Positions 37,453 to 47,417 of a stretch of DNA of 64,000 bases are shown piece after piece. Position 1 is the first letter of the stretch. The number at the start of each line of letters is the position of its first letter. The notes beneath the pieces are model-generated. The model saw only the letters and a program-made list of their open reading frames with translations, ran no database searches and was not told the DNA's origin. The stretch covers positions 100,100-164,099 of the forward strand of contig NZ_JADNYM010000009.1 of NCBI RefSeq assembly GCF_015708085.1, written 5' to 3'. Source of the DNA: Arthrobacter terrae (GTDB lineage Bacteria > Actinomycetota > Actinomycetes > Actinomycetales > Micrococcaceae). Made by a program: the position numbers and the translations under genes.

Positions 37453-40400
37453 TCGGTGATCTGCTTTCCAGCGCTGCACAGCGGACAGATTTCGGGGACC
37501 GGACAGCCGCCGTTCATGCTGGCACTTCCGTGATCATGGATGGCCTCGAAGGTGGCTCCAGACATCAATCCGGCTGCCTTGCGGACAAGTGGCGTCGCCC
37601 AGTCGTGCTGCGAACTCAGGGCATCCTGCTCCTGTACGTTCAGCGCCTTGGTCCCGTCGCCCAGTTGGGCCAGCCTCGCACCACCGGCTCGAGCTTCGCT
37701 GCCAACCCCGTCCAGGTGCTCGAAAGCACCGGCCGCCACGGCCGCCTGGTAGGCCCCCAGCTGCGGATGCTCAGCGAGCTCGGCCGCCTTAGGCTTCCGC
37801 CGGCCGGTTTTCAGGTCGATAATGACAAGATTTCCTTCCGCATCTATTTCAAGCCGATCCACCTGTCCACGGAGCGTGATGGTGCGGTGAAAGGCCGTGT
37901 TTCGCCCCTCCCCTGCGACGGGATCAGCTTCATCAGCCGCAGCGCAAAGGTCCACGCTGAAATCCTCTTCCACTGCGAGCAGGCTGCGGCCTTCGGTTCG
38001 CATCTGCACGACATACTGCGCGAGCTTGCGGACCATTTCTTCCGCGCGCTTGAAGTCCAGTTTTCCTTCCCAATTTTCCTTCATTCCCAGCGCCGGCCAA
38101 CGTCGCTGCAGCTCGGCCAGATATTCGTGCCCTGCAGCGTCCGGGTATTCCTGAGCAATCGAGTGCACCAGTGTGCCCAAACTCCGCGCGAAGTCCGTCG
38201 CTGCCTCTCCTCCGGCGGCCTGCACGAACCAATTGAGCGGAGACTTCAGTACGGCTTCGACCTTTGAGGGGGAAACTTTCACCGGTTCATCCGGCGCAAC
38301 GATAGCTGCCGTTGAGCTCAGCGGCGCCAGCCCCCACCACGTCTCCGGCGCTGCTCCCGGAGCACCGGCGGCAGCGAGGATCGCCAGTATGCGTGCCGAT
38401 TCTGCTGCCTGCGCCTGCAACGGTTTAACCTGCACCGGTCCAACGTGCACGGGTGTAGGCGGCACCGTTTCGACGTGCACCGGTTCAGGCTGCACCACTG
38501 TATCGGGCGCTAATTCGGCCGCTGCAGCCTCCCCTGCCTGGCGCAGTTCCGCCACCAGGGAACGCAAGGTCATGGGCCGGCTGACCTGTTCCACGGGCCG
38601 GCCCTGCAGCGGGTTGCCGTGTTCCGGGCCGGTCTGAGCAGGTTCCCACGGCGCGACAATGTCCAGGAACTGGGAGGGCTGCAGATCCGCTGACGAAGCG
38701 GCAGTGCAGATCAACCGTTCGCGGGCGCGCGAAATCGCGGTGGAAAAGCTGCGCAATTCGTCATAGCGGATCTCCCGCAGACGTGTCGCAGGTCCGAGTT
38801 GACGCGCGGCTGCCGGGCCGCGTTCCAGGACATCCACCAGCAGTTGGCTGCCAAGCAACTCACCGCGTAAGCGGGTATCAGGCCAGATACCTTCCTGCAG
38901 ACCCGCGACAATCACCACCGGCCATTCCCGTCCCGCAGCACTGGCTGGCGTCAGAATTTCCACGGCATCGCTGCGCTGGGCACGTGCGGCAAGTGTGTCC
39001 ATCGGCAGTTCCTGATTCAGCAGATATTCCAGGAACTGCTGCGGACTGGATCCGGGCAGTTGATCCACGTAACGTTCGGCCGTTTGGAAGAGCGCCATAA
39101 TCGCATCCAGATCGCGGTCGGCACGTATTCCTGCCGGACCACCGGCAATCGCCTGGGCCGCCCAGTAATCGGAGCAGTCTGCTTCATCCCACAGCGCCCA
39201 AAGGACTGTTTCGGCGTTTGCCCCGGGATCCGCGACAGCTTTGCGCCCGGCGGACAGCATCCCCGCCATTCTGGCGGCGTTCTTCCCGTCCCAGCCCAAC
39301 TGTGAGAACGCGGTGGGATCCAGCAGTGCCTCTACGAGCAGGGCGTCACTGGCCTTACCGCCGCCACCGCTGCGCTCTTCCTGGCGCAGAGCCTGTCGAA
39401 GCCGCCGCAGGTTGATCGATGTGGATCGTCCCAACCGCGATGTCAACAGGGAAACGGCAAGCTCGGCATCGAGGAGATCGGGTTCGAGCACAATGCGGAA
39501 CGCGTCCAGGAGTGGCTGCACGGCGGCTTCGTCACGAACCGCATTCTCCGCAACGGGAACCTTGACAGGGATCCCCTGCCCGCCCAAATACCGCTGGAAC
39601 CGGGCCAGCTGCGAGCCGGTGCGTACAATCACCGCAATGTCCGCCAGCTGCCTGCCATCGTGGTGTTGCGCGTGAAGAATCCGCTCGGCAACCAATCGGA
39701 GCTCGTGGACCTCGGATGCCACCAGATGGGCGGCCAACACCGGCGGCACAGCTGCTCCCGCGGGATCAACAGGGACTGCGGCGGGTTCCCGACGTGCCGC
39801 CGTAACCGGGTTCGCTTCCAGTACCCGCGCCTTGTGGCCGCCCTTGCTTTGCGAAATCCGTTCAGCGACGCGGCCCCACGCCTGAGCGAGTTCGGGGCAC
39901 AGCCGATGCGAGGTGCTCAGGACGGCCTCCACAACGGAACCGCATCCGGCCAGCCGCTCGCGGAGATTTCCCGCCAGGTCCGGCCGGGCACCACGGAAGC
40001 CCTGCACCACGGTGTCCGGACAAGCGGTGATGAGGACATCCTTGCCGCGGCCCAGCAGCTCCAGCAACCGATGCACCGCCTGGTTCGCTTCCTGGATATC
40101 GTCGATGAGGATCAACTGCAGACGGTTCCGTTCCCGGTCAAGGTACTCGGCATCCGATTCAAAGAGCCCAATCACAGCGGTAATAATGCCTGCAGGGTCA
40201 AAGGAACCGGATTTGCCCCAGTCCACGACGTCGCGGTACTCCCCATACAACACGGATGCCGCTATCCAATCCGGCCGCTCGTTCTCCTGGCCCAACCCGG
40301 CGAGATCGGCCGGAGTCAGGCCATATTCAATGACGCGGTCAAAGAGCTGCCGGATTTCCTGCCGAAAACCGCGGGTACCCAGGGCAGCACGCAAATCCGC

Positions 40401-40886
40401 GGGCCACGTTGGTGCAGTCCCCAACCCCAGGCGATGCCCGTCGAGGAGCTCCTTGATGATCAGGTCCTGCTCCGGACCGCTGAGCAGCTTCGGTGCGCGC
40501 TCCAAATGCGGCAACCGGCCTTCCACCCTGGCACGGCGCAGCACATCGAAAGCATAGGAGGCCCAGGTCCGCGCCGGGGAGGTGCTCAGGCTCCGGTCCA
40601 GCCGGGTGCTGAGCCCGTCGCGCAGCCGCGCAGCGGCCAGCCGCGATGGACCCAACAACAGCACTCCCGCCGGATCGACGCCGTCGTCCTGAATCCGTTT
40701 TACTGCTGCTTCCACCAGGACGGTGGATTTCCCCGTTCCCGGGGCGCCCCAGATCAGCACCGGGCCGCTGCCGGGCCCGAGCCGGACCACGGCTTCCTGA
40801 TCAGAGCTGAGTTCCGGCCCGCCCCCGGCAGCGGCCCGGTGCATGGCGGCCGGACGAACCAGCTCGAGAATCGATGTCTGCGTCAT
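37449..40886 (-). CDS. adnA: AdnA-like helicase-nuclease subunit
   Basis: 1145 residues. Walker A is IWGAPGTGKSTVLVEAAVKR, but motif II reads LILIDDIQEANQ, with Asp in place of the catalytic Glu of DExQ. A Pro/Val/His-rich linker (about residues 795-830) precedes the nuclease domain: GTLVHSIAQEYP, GQVDRLEIDAEG, VIIDLKTG and QLGAYQAAV. It ends with CPVPEICPLC, part of an Fe-S site; the usual first Cys seems to be Ser (KSPLNWFVQ). It starts by ATGA overlap with the alkyltransferase-like gene and overlaps adnB the same way. The A/B naming follows my recollection of mycobacterial gene order. Confidence 0.88.
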   Translation of the reverse strand: MTQTSILELVRPAAMHRAAAGGGPELSSDQEAVVRLGPGSGPVLIWGAPGTGKSTVLVEAAVKRIQDDGVDPAGVLLLGPSRLAAARLRDGLSTRLDRSLSTSPARTWASYAFDVLRRARVEGRLPHLERAPKLLSGPEQDLIIKELLDGHRLGLGTAPTWPADLRAALGTRGFRQEIRQLFDRVIEYGLTPADLAGLGQENERPDWIAASVLYGEYRDVVDWGKSGSFDPAGIITAVIGLFESDAEYLDRERNRLQLILIDDIQEANQAVHRLLELLGRGKDVLITACPDTVVQGFRGARPDLAGNLRERLAGCGSVVEAVLSTSHRLCPELAQAWGRVAERISQSKGGHKARVLEANPVTAARREPAAVPVDPAGAAVPPVLAAHLVASEVHELRLVAERILHAQHHDGRQLADIAVIVRTGSQLARFQRYLGGQGIPVKVPVAENAVRDEAAVQPLLDAFRIVLEPDLLDAELAVSLLTSRLGRSTSINLRRLRQALRQEERSGGGGKASDALLVEALLDPTAFSQLGWDGKNAARMAGMLSAGRKAVADPGANAETVLWALWDEADCSDYWAAQAIAGGPAGIRADRDLDAIMALFQTAERYVDQLPGSSPQQFLEYLLNQELPMDTLAARAQRSDAVEILTPASAAGREWPVVIVAGLQEGIWPDTRLRGELLGSQLLVDVLERGPAAARQLGPATRLREIRYDELRSFSTAISRARERLICTAASSADLQPSQFLDIVAPWEPAQTGPEHGNPLQGRPVEQVSRPMTLRSLVAELRQAGEAAAAELAPDTVVQPEPVHVETVPPTPVHVGPVQVKPLQAQAAESARILAILAAAGAPGAAPETWWGLAPLSSTAAIVAPDEPVKVSPSKVEAVLKSPLNWFVQAAGGEAATDFARSLGTLVHSIAQEYPDAAGHEYLAELQRRWPALGMKENWEGKLDFKRAEEMVRKLAQYVVQMRTEGRSLLAVEEDFSVDLCAAADEADPVAGEGRNTAFHRTITLRGQVDRLEIDAEGNLVIIDLKTGRRKPKAAELAEHPQLGAYQAAVAAGAFEHLDGVGSEARAGGARLAQLGDGTKALNVQEQDALSSQHDWATPLVRKAAGLMSGATFEAIHDHGSASMNGGCPVPEICPLCSAGKQITE

Positions 40887-41311
40887 GAAGCCAGTCCATC
40901 ATGAGGCGCTGACATTTTAGCGGCGGGAGGATCAACGGTCGAGGCCATGCCGGCGGTCACCCCAGTCCGGATGCCGTCCAAGAGCACAAATTCCCGCTCC
41001 GTCGGCTGCCACCGCGCGGCAGCGATGTCCACCCGCCAGTTGTCCTGTGCACGGGGGCTGGCTGGACGCAGCGCGGTCCCCTCGTCGCAGTAGTGCTCCA
41101 GGGCGCGTGCATCGTGGCAGACCGGCGGCTGTCCGCTGGCCCTGATCACCCGCCACCACGCAACGGCGCTGCCGTAGCGCGACATCACCGCACCTACTTG
41201 CCGCGGACCGCCGTCGTCCAGCAGAACCGCAATGTCGCCATAGGCAAGCACGGCGCCGACCGGGATGAGGTCCACCACTTCGAGCACGGCATTTATGTAC
41301 TGAGCACGCAT
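40883..41311 (-). CDS. MGMT-like (alkyltransferase-like) DNA-binding protein
   Basis: 142 residues, only the DNA-binding domain. VLEVVDLIPVGAVLAYGDIA and RQVGAVMSRYG form the winged helix. The place of the PCHRV active site reads AWWRVI, so there is no acceptor Cys; like ATL proteins it could bind O6-alkylguanine without repairing it. The ATG at 41311 is chosen because the family starts close to YxxVL; an extension to 41374 enters a tandem repeat. It is the first gene of an overlapping unit with the adnAB-like genes, equal to Rv3204 in position. Confidence 0.85.
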   Translation of the reverse strand: MRAQYINAVLEVVDLIPVGAVLAYGDIAVLLDDGGPRQVGAVMSRYGSAVAWWRVIRASGQPPVCHDARALEHYCDEGTALRPASPRAQDNWRVDIAAARWQPTEREFVLLDGIRTGVTAGMASTVDPPAAKMSAPHDGLAS

Positions 41312-41372
41312 ATCCACCAGCCTAATGCGCGCGGGAAAGCGTCCGCTTCTCACCGGCCCGGCGCGGCTGCGC

Positions 41373-41436
41373 ACGGAGCAGGACCGGCACGGAGCAGGAC
41401 CGGCACGGAGCAGGACCGGGACGGAGCAGGACCGGG
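41373..41436. repeat. 16-bp tandem repeat, four copies
   Basis: Four head-to-tail copies of (C/G)ACGGAGCAGGACCGG at 41373, 41389, 41405 and 41421, then a partial unit. It lies between the divergent alkyltransferase-like and exonuclease genes, where their promoters should be. Confidence 0.9.
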
Positions 41437-41487
41437 ACGGGTGGCGGGGTGGCGGATCCTGTCGGTAGTACCCCGTACGGTGGATTT

Positions 41488-42171
41488 ATGAACAGTTGGC
41501 ATACACGTCCCCGGGCAGCGTTCGACGTCGAGACCACGGGCCGGGACCCGCGCGAGGCACGGCTGGTCACCGCGTCGATTGTAGTAGTCGACGGCGGCGG
41601 GACCGTAACTGCCGAGCACGATTGGCTTGCCGATCCCGGCGTCGAGATTCCCGCCGAGGTGACGGCGATTCATGGCGTGACGACGGAACGGGCGCGGCAG
41701 CTCGGGCTTCCGGCAGAACGTGCGGCCGCCGAGGTGTCCCAGGTGCTGGCCGGCCTGTTTGCCAGCGGCATTCCCGTGCTCGCGTTCAATGCCTGCTACG
41801 ACTTCACCGTACTGGCCCGCGAATCCTTCCGGTATGGTGTGCCGCCGCTGAGTGCATTGCCGGTGATTGACCCTTATATCTGCAATAAGCAGGTGCATAA
41901 ATACCGCAAGGGGCGGCGGACACTGGGCGCATTGTGTCAGGAATACGGCGTTAGTCTCGAGGACGCGCACACGTCGGCCGCCGACGCACTGGCCACAATC
42001 CGCCTCGCTGATGCCCTGGCGGTGCGGTTCCCCGAGCTGCAGCTTGAGGCCGGAGCACTGCATGCCTCCCAGATCGGCTGGGCCGCGGCCCAGGCGGCGG
42101 ATTTTCAGGCCTATCTGCGCCGCAAGGACCCCGCTGCGGTTATCGAGCGGCACTGGCCCGTCCTCATTTAG
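41488..42171 (+). CDS. DnaQ-like DEDDh 3'-5' exonuclease
   Basis: 227 residues. Exo I is AAFDVETTGRDP, exo II FNACYDFTVLARE, and exo III AHTSAADALATIRLADAL with the conserved His. It is a stand-alone exonuclease of the Pol III epsilon superfamily, with no polymerase or GIY-YIG domain. The ATG at 41488 has GGTGGA just upstream; an earlier in-frame start lies within poorly conserved sequence. It may act in proofreading or in DNA/RNA end trimming. Confidence 0.88.
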   Translation: MNSWHTRPRAAFDVETTGRDPREARLVTASIVVVDGGGTVTAEHDWLADPGVEIPAEVTAIHGVTTERARQLGLPAERAAAEVSQVLAGLFASGIPVLAFNACYDFTVLARESFRYGVPPLSALPVIDPYICNKQVHKYRKGRRTLGALCQEYGVSLEDAHTSAADALATIRLADALAVRFPELQLEAGALHASQIGWAAAQAADFQAYLRRKDPAAVIERHWPVLI

Positions 42172-42509
42172 AGCGGGCAGGCAGCAACGCAGGCGACCAT
42201 ATAGGACATATCTCACACCTCGCCGGCGCGGTCGACGTGTCGGCTTCGGATGTGCGTTGATTCCGGGCGTTGGCGGTACGACAGTCCGCACCAGGGTCCG
42301 CCGCTATTTGTTACGAATCCTCTTCGGTAAACTGTGGAATATGACGTCAAAAGTTCGCAGGAAGCGATGTTCTAAGTGAAATGACATACTTTAGTTCGAT
42401 CAGCTGAGCCGGGCTGTTGCGCGGCTAAGCGCATTTTCGCCCCCGCCCCCGCCTATCGCTTGAGCTTGCGCATCGCTGCGGCCAAAACGTCTACGAAAGT
42501 GAATGCCCC
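42172..42509. promoter_or_regulatory. Leader/promoter region of the amino-acid ABC operon
   Basis: About 340 bp without a gene. The stretch 42305-42400 is clearly AT-richer than its surroundings, with candidate elements TTGTTA (42307) and TAAACT (42327) but poor spacing. I see no riboswitch motif. Confidence 0.4.
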
Positions 42510-43445
42510 ATGAAATCCAAGGCCCTCAAGTGGCTCTCTGCCGTCCCGCTGGCAATTGCGCTGACCATCTCGCTGTCCGCGTGCGGCGGTGGCAGCGCTG
42601 ACAGTAGCTCCTCGCCCACGAATGCCCTCGCCGGGAGCGACCAGCAGTCCCTGGATAAGTACACCACCAAGGATGTAACTGCCTTGGACGCGATCGATAA
42701 ATCCAAGCTGGGCCTGATCGTTCCCGGAACCATCACCGTTGGTACGCTCTCCGACGCTCCGCCGAACATTTATATCGATAAGGACGGTAAGTTCACCGGC
42801 TTCGACAACGAGCTGCTGCGCGCCGTCGCCGCCAAGCTGGGCCTGAAGCTGGAGTTCAAGTCCACCGATTTCGCCGGCCTGCTGGCCCAGGTACAGAACA
42901 AGACGTTCGACGTCGGATCCTCGTCCATTTCGACCACTGACAAGCGCCGCCAGAACGTTGGCTTTTCTAACGGCTACGACTTTGGCTACATGGCCGTTGT
43001 CGCGAAGACGAGCGCTGCCGTCAAGGGCTTCAAGGACCTGACGAAGGACACCCGTGTCGGTGTGGTGCAGGGATCAGTACAGGATGACTACGTCACCAAC
43101 ACCCTCCAGATCGAGCCTGTTCGCTTCTCTGACTACAATTCCCTGTATGCCAATCTGAAGACCGGCCAGATTGATGCCTGGGTGGCACCGTCCCAGCAGG
43201 CGTCCGGACAGGTCAAGGACGGCGACGGCACCGCGATCGTTGAATCGATTATCAACACCCAAAACTTCGTGGCCTACGCCGTCAATTCGCAGAACCAACC
43301 GCTGATCGATGCGCTGAACTCCGGCCTCGACGCGGTTGTTGCGGACGGCACGTGGAGCAGCCTGTCCAAGCAGTGGTACCCGGAGCGGGCCAACCCGACC
43401 GATTGGAAGCCCGGCTCCAAGGCTGTTGCCTTCCCGAAGGGCTAG
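42510..43445 (+). CDS. Polar amino-acid ABC transporter substrate-binding lipoprotein
   Basis: 311 residues. A signal peptide ends in the lipobox SLSAC followed by GGGS, so it is anchored outside the membrane. The SBP family 3 fold shows GFDNELLRAVAAKLGLKLEF, TDFAGLLAQVQNKTFDVGSS and VGVVQGSVQDDYV. The ligand is probably an amino acid or related organic base; the exact one is not readable. It is the first gene of a three-gene operon, with the permease starting 3 bp after its stop. Confidence 0.92.
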   Translation: MKSKALKWLSAVPLAIALTISLSACGGGSADSSSSPTNALAGSDQQSLDKYTTKDVTALDAIDKSKLGLIVPGTITVGTLSDAPPNIYIDKDGKFTGFDNELLRAVAAKLGLKLEFKSTDFAGLLAQVQNKTFDVGSSSISTTDKRRQNVGFSNGYDFGYMAVVAKTSAAVKGFKDLTKDTRVGVVQGSVQDDYVTNTLQIEPVRFSDYNSLYANLKTGQIDAWVAPSQQASGQVKDGDGTAIVESIINTQNFVAYAVNSQNQPLIDALNSGLDAVVADGTWSSLSKQWYPERANPTDWKPGSKAVAFPKG

Positions 43446-43448
43446 CAG

Positions 43449-44207
43449 ATGGACGCATTCCAGCAGTTCCTCAAGACGTTCTTTGACTGGCGGGCGATGG
43501 GGGAAGTCATCCCCCAGATGCTCACAGTCGGCTTGCCGAACACGCTGCTCCTGGCCATCATCTCCGGCGTCCTGGGGTGCATCCTGGGCCTGGTCCTGGC
43601 CGTGATGGGGATTTCCCGCAACGGTGTGGCCCGCTGGATCGCCCGTGTCTACACGGACATCCTGCGCGGTCTGCCCGCCATTCTGGTCATCCTGGTGATC
43701 GGCATTGGTCTGGGCCCCACGTTCCGGATGCTGACGGGCAGCACCAGCCCGTTTCCATTGGGCATTCTCGCGCTGACCTTAATGGCCGGCGCCTACATCG
43801 GTGAGATTTTCCGATCGGGCATCCAGAGCGTTCACACGGGTCAACTGGAAGCGGCCCGGGCCCTCGGGTTCAGCTACGGCTCGGCCATGTTCCTGGTCGT
43901 TATCCCGCAGGGCATCCGACGGGTATTGCCGGCACTGGTAAATCAACTGATCTCACTGATCAAGGACTCTTCCCTGATTTACGTGCTCGGCCTGCTGGCC
44001 AGCCAGCGGGAGATCTTCCGGATCGGCAACGACGCAATGTCCAACTCGGGCAACCTGTCCCCGCTGGTGGCCGCCGGCGTCCTGTACCTGATCCTGACCA
44101 TTCCGCTCACACATTTGGTCAACTTCATCGATAACCGTCTGCGTATCGGCAAGCCGGTCAAAAAAGAGCCCGATGACGTTGCCGCCGTCGTCGGAAAGGG
44201 CGTTTAG
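43449..44207 (+). CDS. Amino-acid ABC transporter permease
   Basis: 252 residues with about five transmembrane helices (first TVGLPNTLLLAIISGVLGCI). The EAA loop that contacts the ATPase is QLEAARALGFSYGSAMFLVV. Members act as homodimers or with a second permease; only one permease gene is present, so a homodimer is likely. The ATP-binding gene starts 3 bp downstream. Confidence 0.93.
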   Translation: MDAFQQFLKTFFDWRAMGEVIPQMLTVGLPNTLLLAIISGVLGCILGLVLAVMGISRNGVARWIARVYTDILRGLPAILVILVIGIGLGPTFRMLTGSTSPFPLGILALTLMAGAYIGEIFRSGIQSVHTGQLEAARALGFSYGSAMFLVVIPQGIRRVLPALVNQLISLIKDSSLIYVLGLLASQREIFRIGNDAMSNSGNLSPLVAAGVLYLILTIPLTHLVNFIDNRLRIGKPVKKEPDDVAAVVGKGV

Positions 44208-44210
44208 ACC

Positions 44211-44948
44211 ATGACCGAGATGACCTCCGGGACCCTGACCGGCAGGAACCTGCACCTGTCTTTCGGGCACAACCACGTCCTGCGCGGAATTGACCTGCAC
44301 GTTCCACAGGGCACCACTGCCTCCGTGATCGGCCCTTCGGGCTCGGGCAAGTCCACGCTGCTGCGGGTGATGAACCGGCTGATCGAACCGGACCAGGGCG
44401 ACATCCTGCTGGACGGCCGCTCTGTCCTGGCCGACAATCCGGACGAGCTGCGCCGGCGCATCGGGATGGTGTTCCAGCAGTTCAACCTGTTCCCGCACAA
44501 GACCGTGGTGGAGAATGTCTCGCTGGCGCTGCACAAGCTCCGCAGGATGCCCAAGGACCAGGCGCGTGCCGAAGCCCTGGAGCAGCTGGATCTGGTGGGA
44601 CTCAGGCACAAGGCCCAAGCCCGCCCGGCAGACCTCTCCGGCGGACAGATGCAGCGGGTGGCGATTGCCCGCGCGTTGGCGATGAAACCCGAAGTCATGT
44701 TCTTTGACGAGGCCACCTCAGCCCTGGACCCGGAACTGGTTAAGGGCGTGCTCGCGCTGATGGCGGATTTGGCCCAGTCAGGAATGACCATGGTGGTGGT
44801 AACCCACGAAATGGGGTTCTGCCGCAACGTTTCGGACACCGTGATGTTCATGGACGCCGGCGTTGTGGTGGAGACCGGGTCCCCGGACCAGCTCTTTACC
44901 GCACCCCAGACTGATCGCCTCAAGAGATTCCTCTCCGACGTTCTATAG
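44211..44948 (+). CDS. Amino-acid ABC transporter ATP-binding protein (GlnQ type)
   Basis: 245 residues. Walker [16 protein letters not shown]-loop [14 protein letters not shown], signature [15 protein letters not shown], Walker [15 protein letters not shown] and the switch His in VVVTHEMGF are all present. It drives uptake with the permease and binding protein encoded just upstream. A strong palindromic terminator begins 50 bp after the stop. Confidence 0.95.
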   Translation: MTEMTSGTLTGRNLHLSFGHNHVLRGIDLHVPQGTTASVIGPSGSGKSTLLRVMNRLIEPDQGDILLDGRSVLADNPDELRRRIGMVFQQFNLFPHKTVVENVSLALHKLRRMPKDQARAEALEQLDLVGLRHKAQARPADLSGGQMQRVAIARALAMKPEVMFFDEATSALDPELVKGVLALMADLAQSGMTMVVVTHEMGFCRNVSDTVMFMDAGVVVETGSPDQLFTAPQTDRLKRFLSDVL

Positions 44949-44998
44949 TCCGGCAAAACGTTTCAACCGCCGTCCCGTGGCGGCATAATGCCAGAGAA

Positions 44999-45038
44999 AT
45001 GGACCGGTGCCGTGGAAATTTCCACGGCACCGGTCCAT
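44999..45038. terminator. 40-nt perfect palindrome, bidirectional terminator ABC operon / hemL
   Basis: ATGGACCGGTGCCGTGGAAA (44999-45018) is followed directly by its exact reverse complement (45019-45038). As RNA it folds into a long GC-rich hairpin closed by an AU loop in either direction. It lies between the convergent ABC operon and the heme operon, whose last gene hemL ends 43 bp away. Confidence 0.88.
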
Positions 45039-45080
45039 CTCAGCGGCATCCGCGCTGGGTGTACCCGGCCCGCAGACGCA

Positions 45081-46409
45081 TCAGGCTGCTGCGGCGGCCC
45101 TGGCGGCACCCGGGAGAGCGTCGATAATCCGGTTCATGGCGGCGTCGTCATGCGCCGCCGACAGGAACCAGGCCTCAAAGACCGACGGCGGCAGGTATAC
45201 CCCGGCATCCAGCATCGCGTGGAAGAACGGTGCGTAGCGGAACGACTCCTGGCCCTGCGCATCCTCGTAGTTGTGAACGCCACGTTCAGAGGTACCGAAA
45301 GCGACGGAAAACAAACTCCCGGCGCGCTGGATGGAGTGGTCCACCCCGGCCGTGGCCAGCGCCTGCGACAGCGCAGCCGAAAGCTCCAATGACCGCGCAT
45401 CCACGCTCGCGTAGATATCCGCTGTCGCCGCGGTCAGGGTGGCGACCCCGGCAGCCATGGCCACCGGATTCCCGGAAAGCGTCCCGGCCTGGTAGACCGG
45501 ACCGAGCGGGGCCAGATAATCCATCACGTCCGCGCGGCCGCCCAGCGCCGCCGTCGGCAGCCCGCCGCCAATAACCTTGCCGAAGGTGAACAGATCCGGC
45601 GTCCAAGCCGCTGCCGAAAGCCCATCGGCGGAACCGCTGGTCAGGCCCCAGTAGCCGGCGGGCCCGGTACGGAATCCAGTCAGCACCTCGTCGAGGATCA
45701 GCAACGCACCATGTTCGGCGGTGATCCGGGACAAGCCGGCGTTGAAGCCTTCCCCCGGTGTTACCACACCCATATTCGCCGGCGCCGCTTCCGTAATCAC
45801 CGCGGCAATGCTGTGGCCATGCCGCGCAAAGGCTTCCTCGACTGCACCGGGATCGTTGTATGGCAGCACCAGTGTCTCTGCGGCGGTGGCGGCTGTTACT
45901 CCGGCCGAACCGGGCAGTGCCAGCGTGGCCAGGCCGGATCCGGCAGCCGCGAGTAGGGAATCAAGATGGCCGTGGTAGCAGCCGGCAAACTTTATGATCA
46001 GATTGCGGCCGGTGAACCCGCGGGCAAGCCGGACCGCCGTCATCGTCGCTTCGGTGCCGGTGGACACCATGCGCAGACGTTCCACGGCGGGCACCCGCTG
46101 CTGCACCAGCGAGGCCAGTTCGGCCTCGTCCGGGGTCGAGGCGCCAAAACTCAGGCCGCGGTCGACGGCGGCATGCACCGCAGCGAGTACGTCCGGGTGG
46201 GCGTGGCCCAAGAGCGCCGGCCCCCAGGAACAGACCAGGTCCACATAGTCCCGGCCGTCCGCATCGGTAAGGTAAGCGCCCTTAGCGGACACCATAAACC
46301 GCGGCGTTCCGCCAACGGATCCGAAGGCCCGCACGGGGGAATTCACCCCTCCGGGCATCAGTGCCTTGGCCCGGTCAAAAAGGTCTGCTGAAATATTTGT
46401 GCTGCTCAT
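45081..46409 (-). CDS. hemL: Glutamate-1-semialdehyde 2,1-aminomutase
   Basis: 442 residues, the normal length. The PLP lysine lies in [34 protein letters not shown] and the N-terminal [20 protein letters not shown] are family signatures. It converts glutamate-1-semialdehyde to 5-aminolevulinate, the second step of the C5 pathway after HemA. It is the last gene of the minus-strand heme operon, 27 bp after hemB. Confidence 0.97.
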   Translation of the reverse strand: MSSTNISADLFDRAKALMPGGVNSPVRAFGSVGGTPRFMVSAKGAYLTDADGRDYVDLVCSWGPALLGHAHPDVLAAVHAAVDRGLSFGASTPDEAELASLVQQRVPAVERLRMVSTGTEATMTAVRLARGFTGRNLIIKFAGCYHGHLDSLLAAAGSGLATLALPGSAGVTAATAAETLVLPYNDPGAVEEAFARHGHSIAAVITEAAPANMGVVTPGEGFNAGLSRITAEHGALLILDEVLTGFRTGPAGYWGLTSGSADGLSAAAWTPDLFTFGKVIGGGLPTAALGGRADVMDYLAPLGPVYQAGTLSGNPVAMAAGVATLTAATADIYASVDARSLELSAALSQALATAGVDHSIQRAGSLFSVAFGTSERGVHNYEDAQGQESFRYAPFFHAMLDAGVYLPPSVFEAWFLSAAHDDAAMNRIIDALPGAARAAAAA

Positions 46410-46436
46410 ACGTCCATTCTTCCAGCCCAGAGGGGC

Positions 46437-47417
46437 TTAGGGGTTCTTTAGCCAGCCGGCCAGTTCGGTGGCCCAGTAGGTCAGGACCATGGAAGCGCCG
46501 GCCCGCTTAATGCTGAGCACGGATTCCTCAATGGCACGGCGTCGGTCAATCCAGCCGTTCGCCGCCGCGGCTTCGATCATCGCGTATTCGCCGGAGACCT
46601 GGTAGGCGGACACCGGAACCGGGGACATCGCAGCCACGTCGGCAAGGATGTCCAGGTAGCTCATCGCAGGCTTCACCATCACCATGTCCGCCCCTTCGGC
46701 CAGATCCAGCTCCACCTCCAACAACGCCTCGCGCCGGTTGCCCGGATCCATCTGGTAGGTCCGGCGGTCGCCGCTCAGCTGGGAGTCGACGGCTTCCCGG
46801 AAGGGACCGTAGAACGCGGATGCATACTTTGCCGCGTAGGCAAGCACGGACCGTTCCTGGAATCCAGCGGCGTCCAGGGCCTGCCGGATCACCCCTACCT
46901 GACCGTCCATCATGCCCGACGGCGCCAGCACCTGCGCACCGGCCCGCGCCTGTGCCACGGCCATGTCCGCGTAGATTTCCAGCGTTGCATCGTTATCCAC
47001 GCCGCCGGAGGCATTCAGTACGCCGCAGTGTCCGTGATCGGTGAACTCATCCAGGCACAGATCGCTCATTACCACCAGATCGTCGCCCACCTCGGTCCGG
47101 ACATCGCGAATGGCCTTATTCAGCACGCCTTCCGGATCCAGTGAAGCCGAGCCCGTGGCGTCACGCGTGGCGGGGACACCGAAGAGCATGATGCCGCCTA
47201 CCCCGCTTTCCACCGCCTGAACGGCCGCTCGTTTGAGCGATTCCGTGCTGTGCTGGACGACTCCTGGCATGGAGCTGATAGCTAACGGCCCGCTCAACCC
47301 CTCGCGGATGAACGCCGGCAGGATCAGCTCAGCGGGAGCCAACCGGTATTCGGAGGTCATACGGCGCAGTGCGTTGGTGGCACGCAGGCGGCGCGGGCGG
47401 TGCTGGGGGAAACTCAT
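46437..47417 (-). CDS. hemB: Delta-aminolevulinic acid dehydratase (porphobilinogen synthase)
   Basis: 326 residues. The Schiff-base lysine is in [14 protein letters not shown] and the second active-site lysine in [19 protein letters not shown]. The metal site reads [14 protein letters not shown], the mixed Cys/Asp form seen in actinobacteria rather than the all-Cys zinc form. It condenses two aminolevulinates to porphobilinogen. Its start overlaps the hemD stop by one base (TGATG). Confidence 0.97.
   Translation of the reverse strand: MSFPQHRPRRLRATNALRRMTSEYRLAPAELILPAFIREGLSGPLAISSMPGVVQHSTESLKRAAVQAVESGVGGIMLFGVPATRDATGSASLDPEGVLNKAIRDVRTEVGDDLVVMSDLCLDEFTDHGHCGVLNASGGVDNDATLEIYADMAVAQARAGAQVLAPSGMMDGQVGVIRQALDAAGFQERSVLAYAAKYASAFYGPFREAVDSQLSGDRRTYQMDPGNRREALLEVELDLAEGADMVMVKPAMSYLDILADVAAMSPVPVSAYQVSGEYAMIEAAAANGWIDRRRAIEESVLSIKRAGASMVLTYWATELAGWLKNP

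Noticed and set aside
39660..40904. 414-codon plus-strand open frame opposite the adnA-like gene
   Set aside because: It is antisense to conserved helicase sequence, has no family features, and its length is explained by the high GC content.
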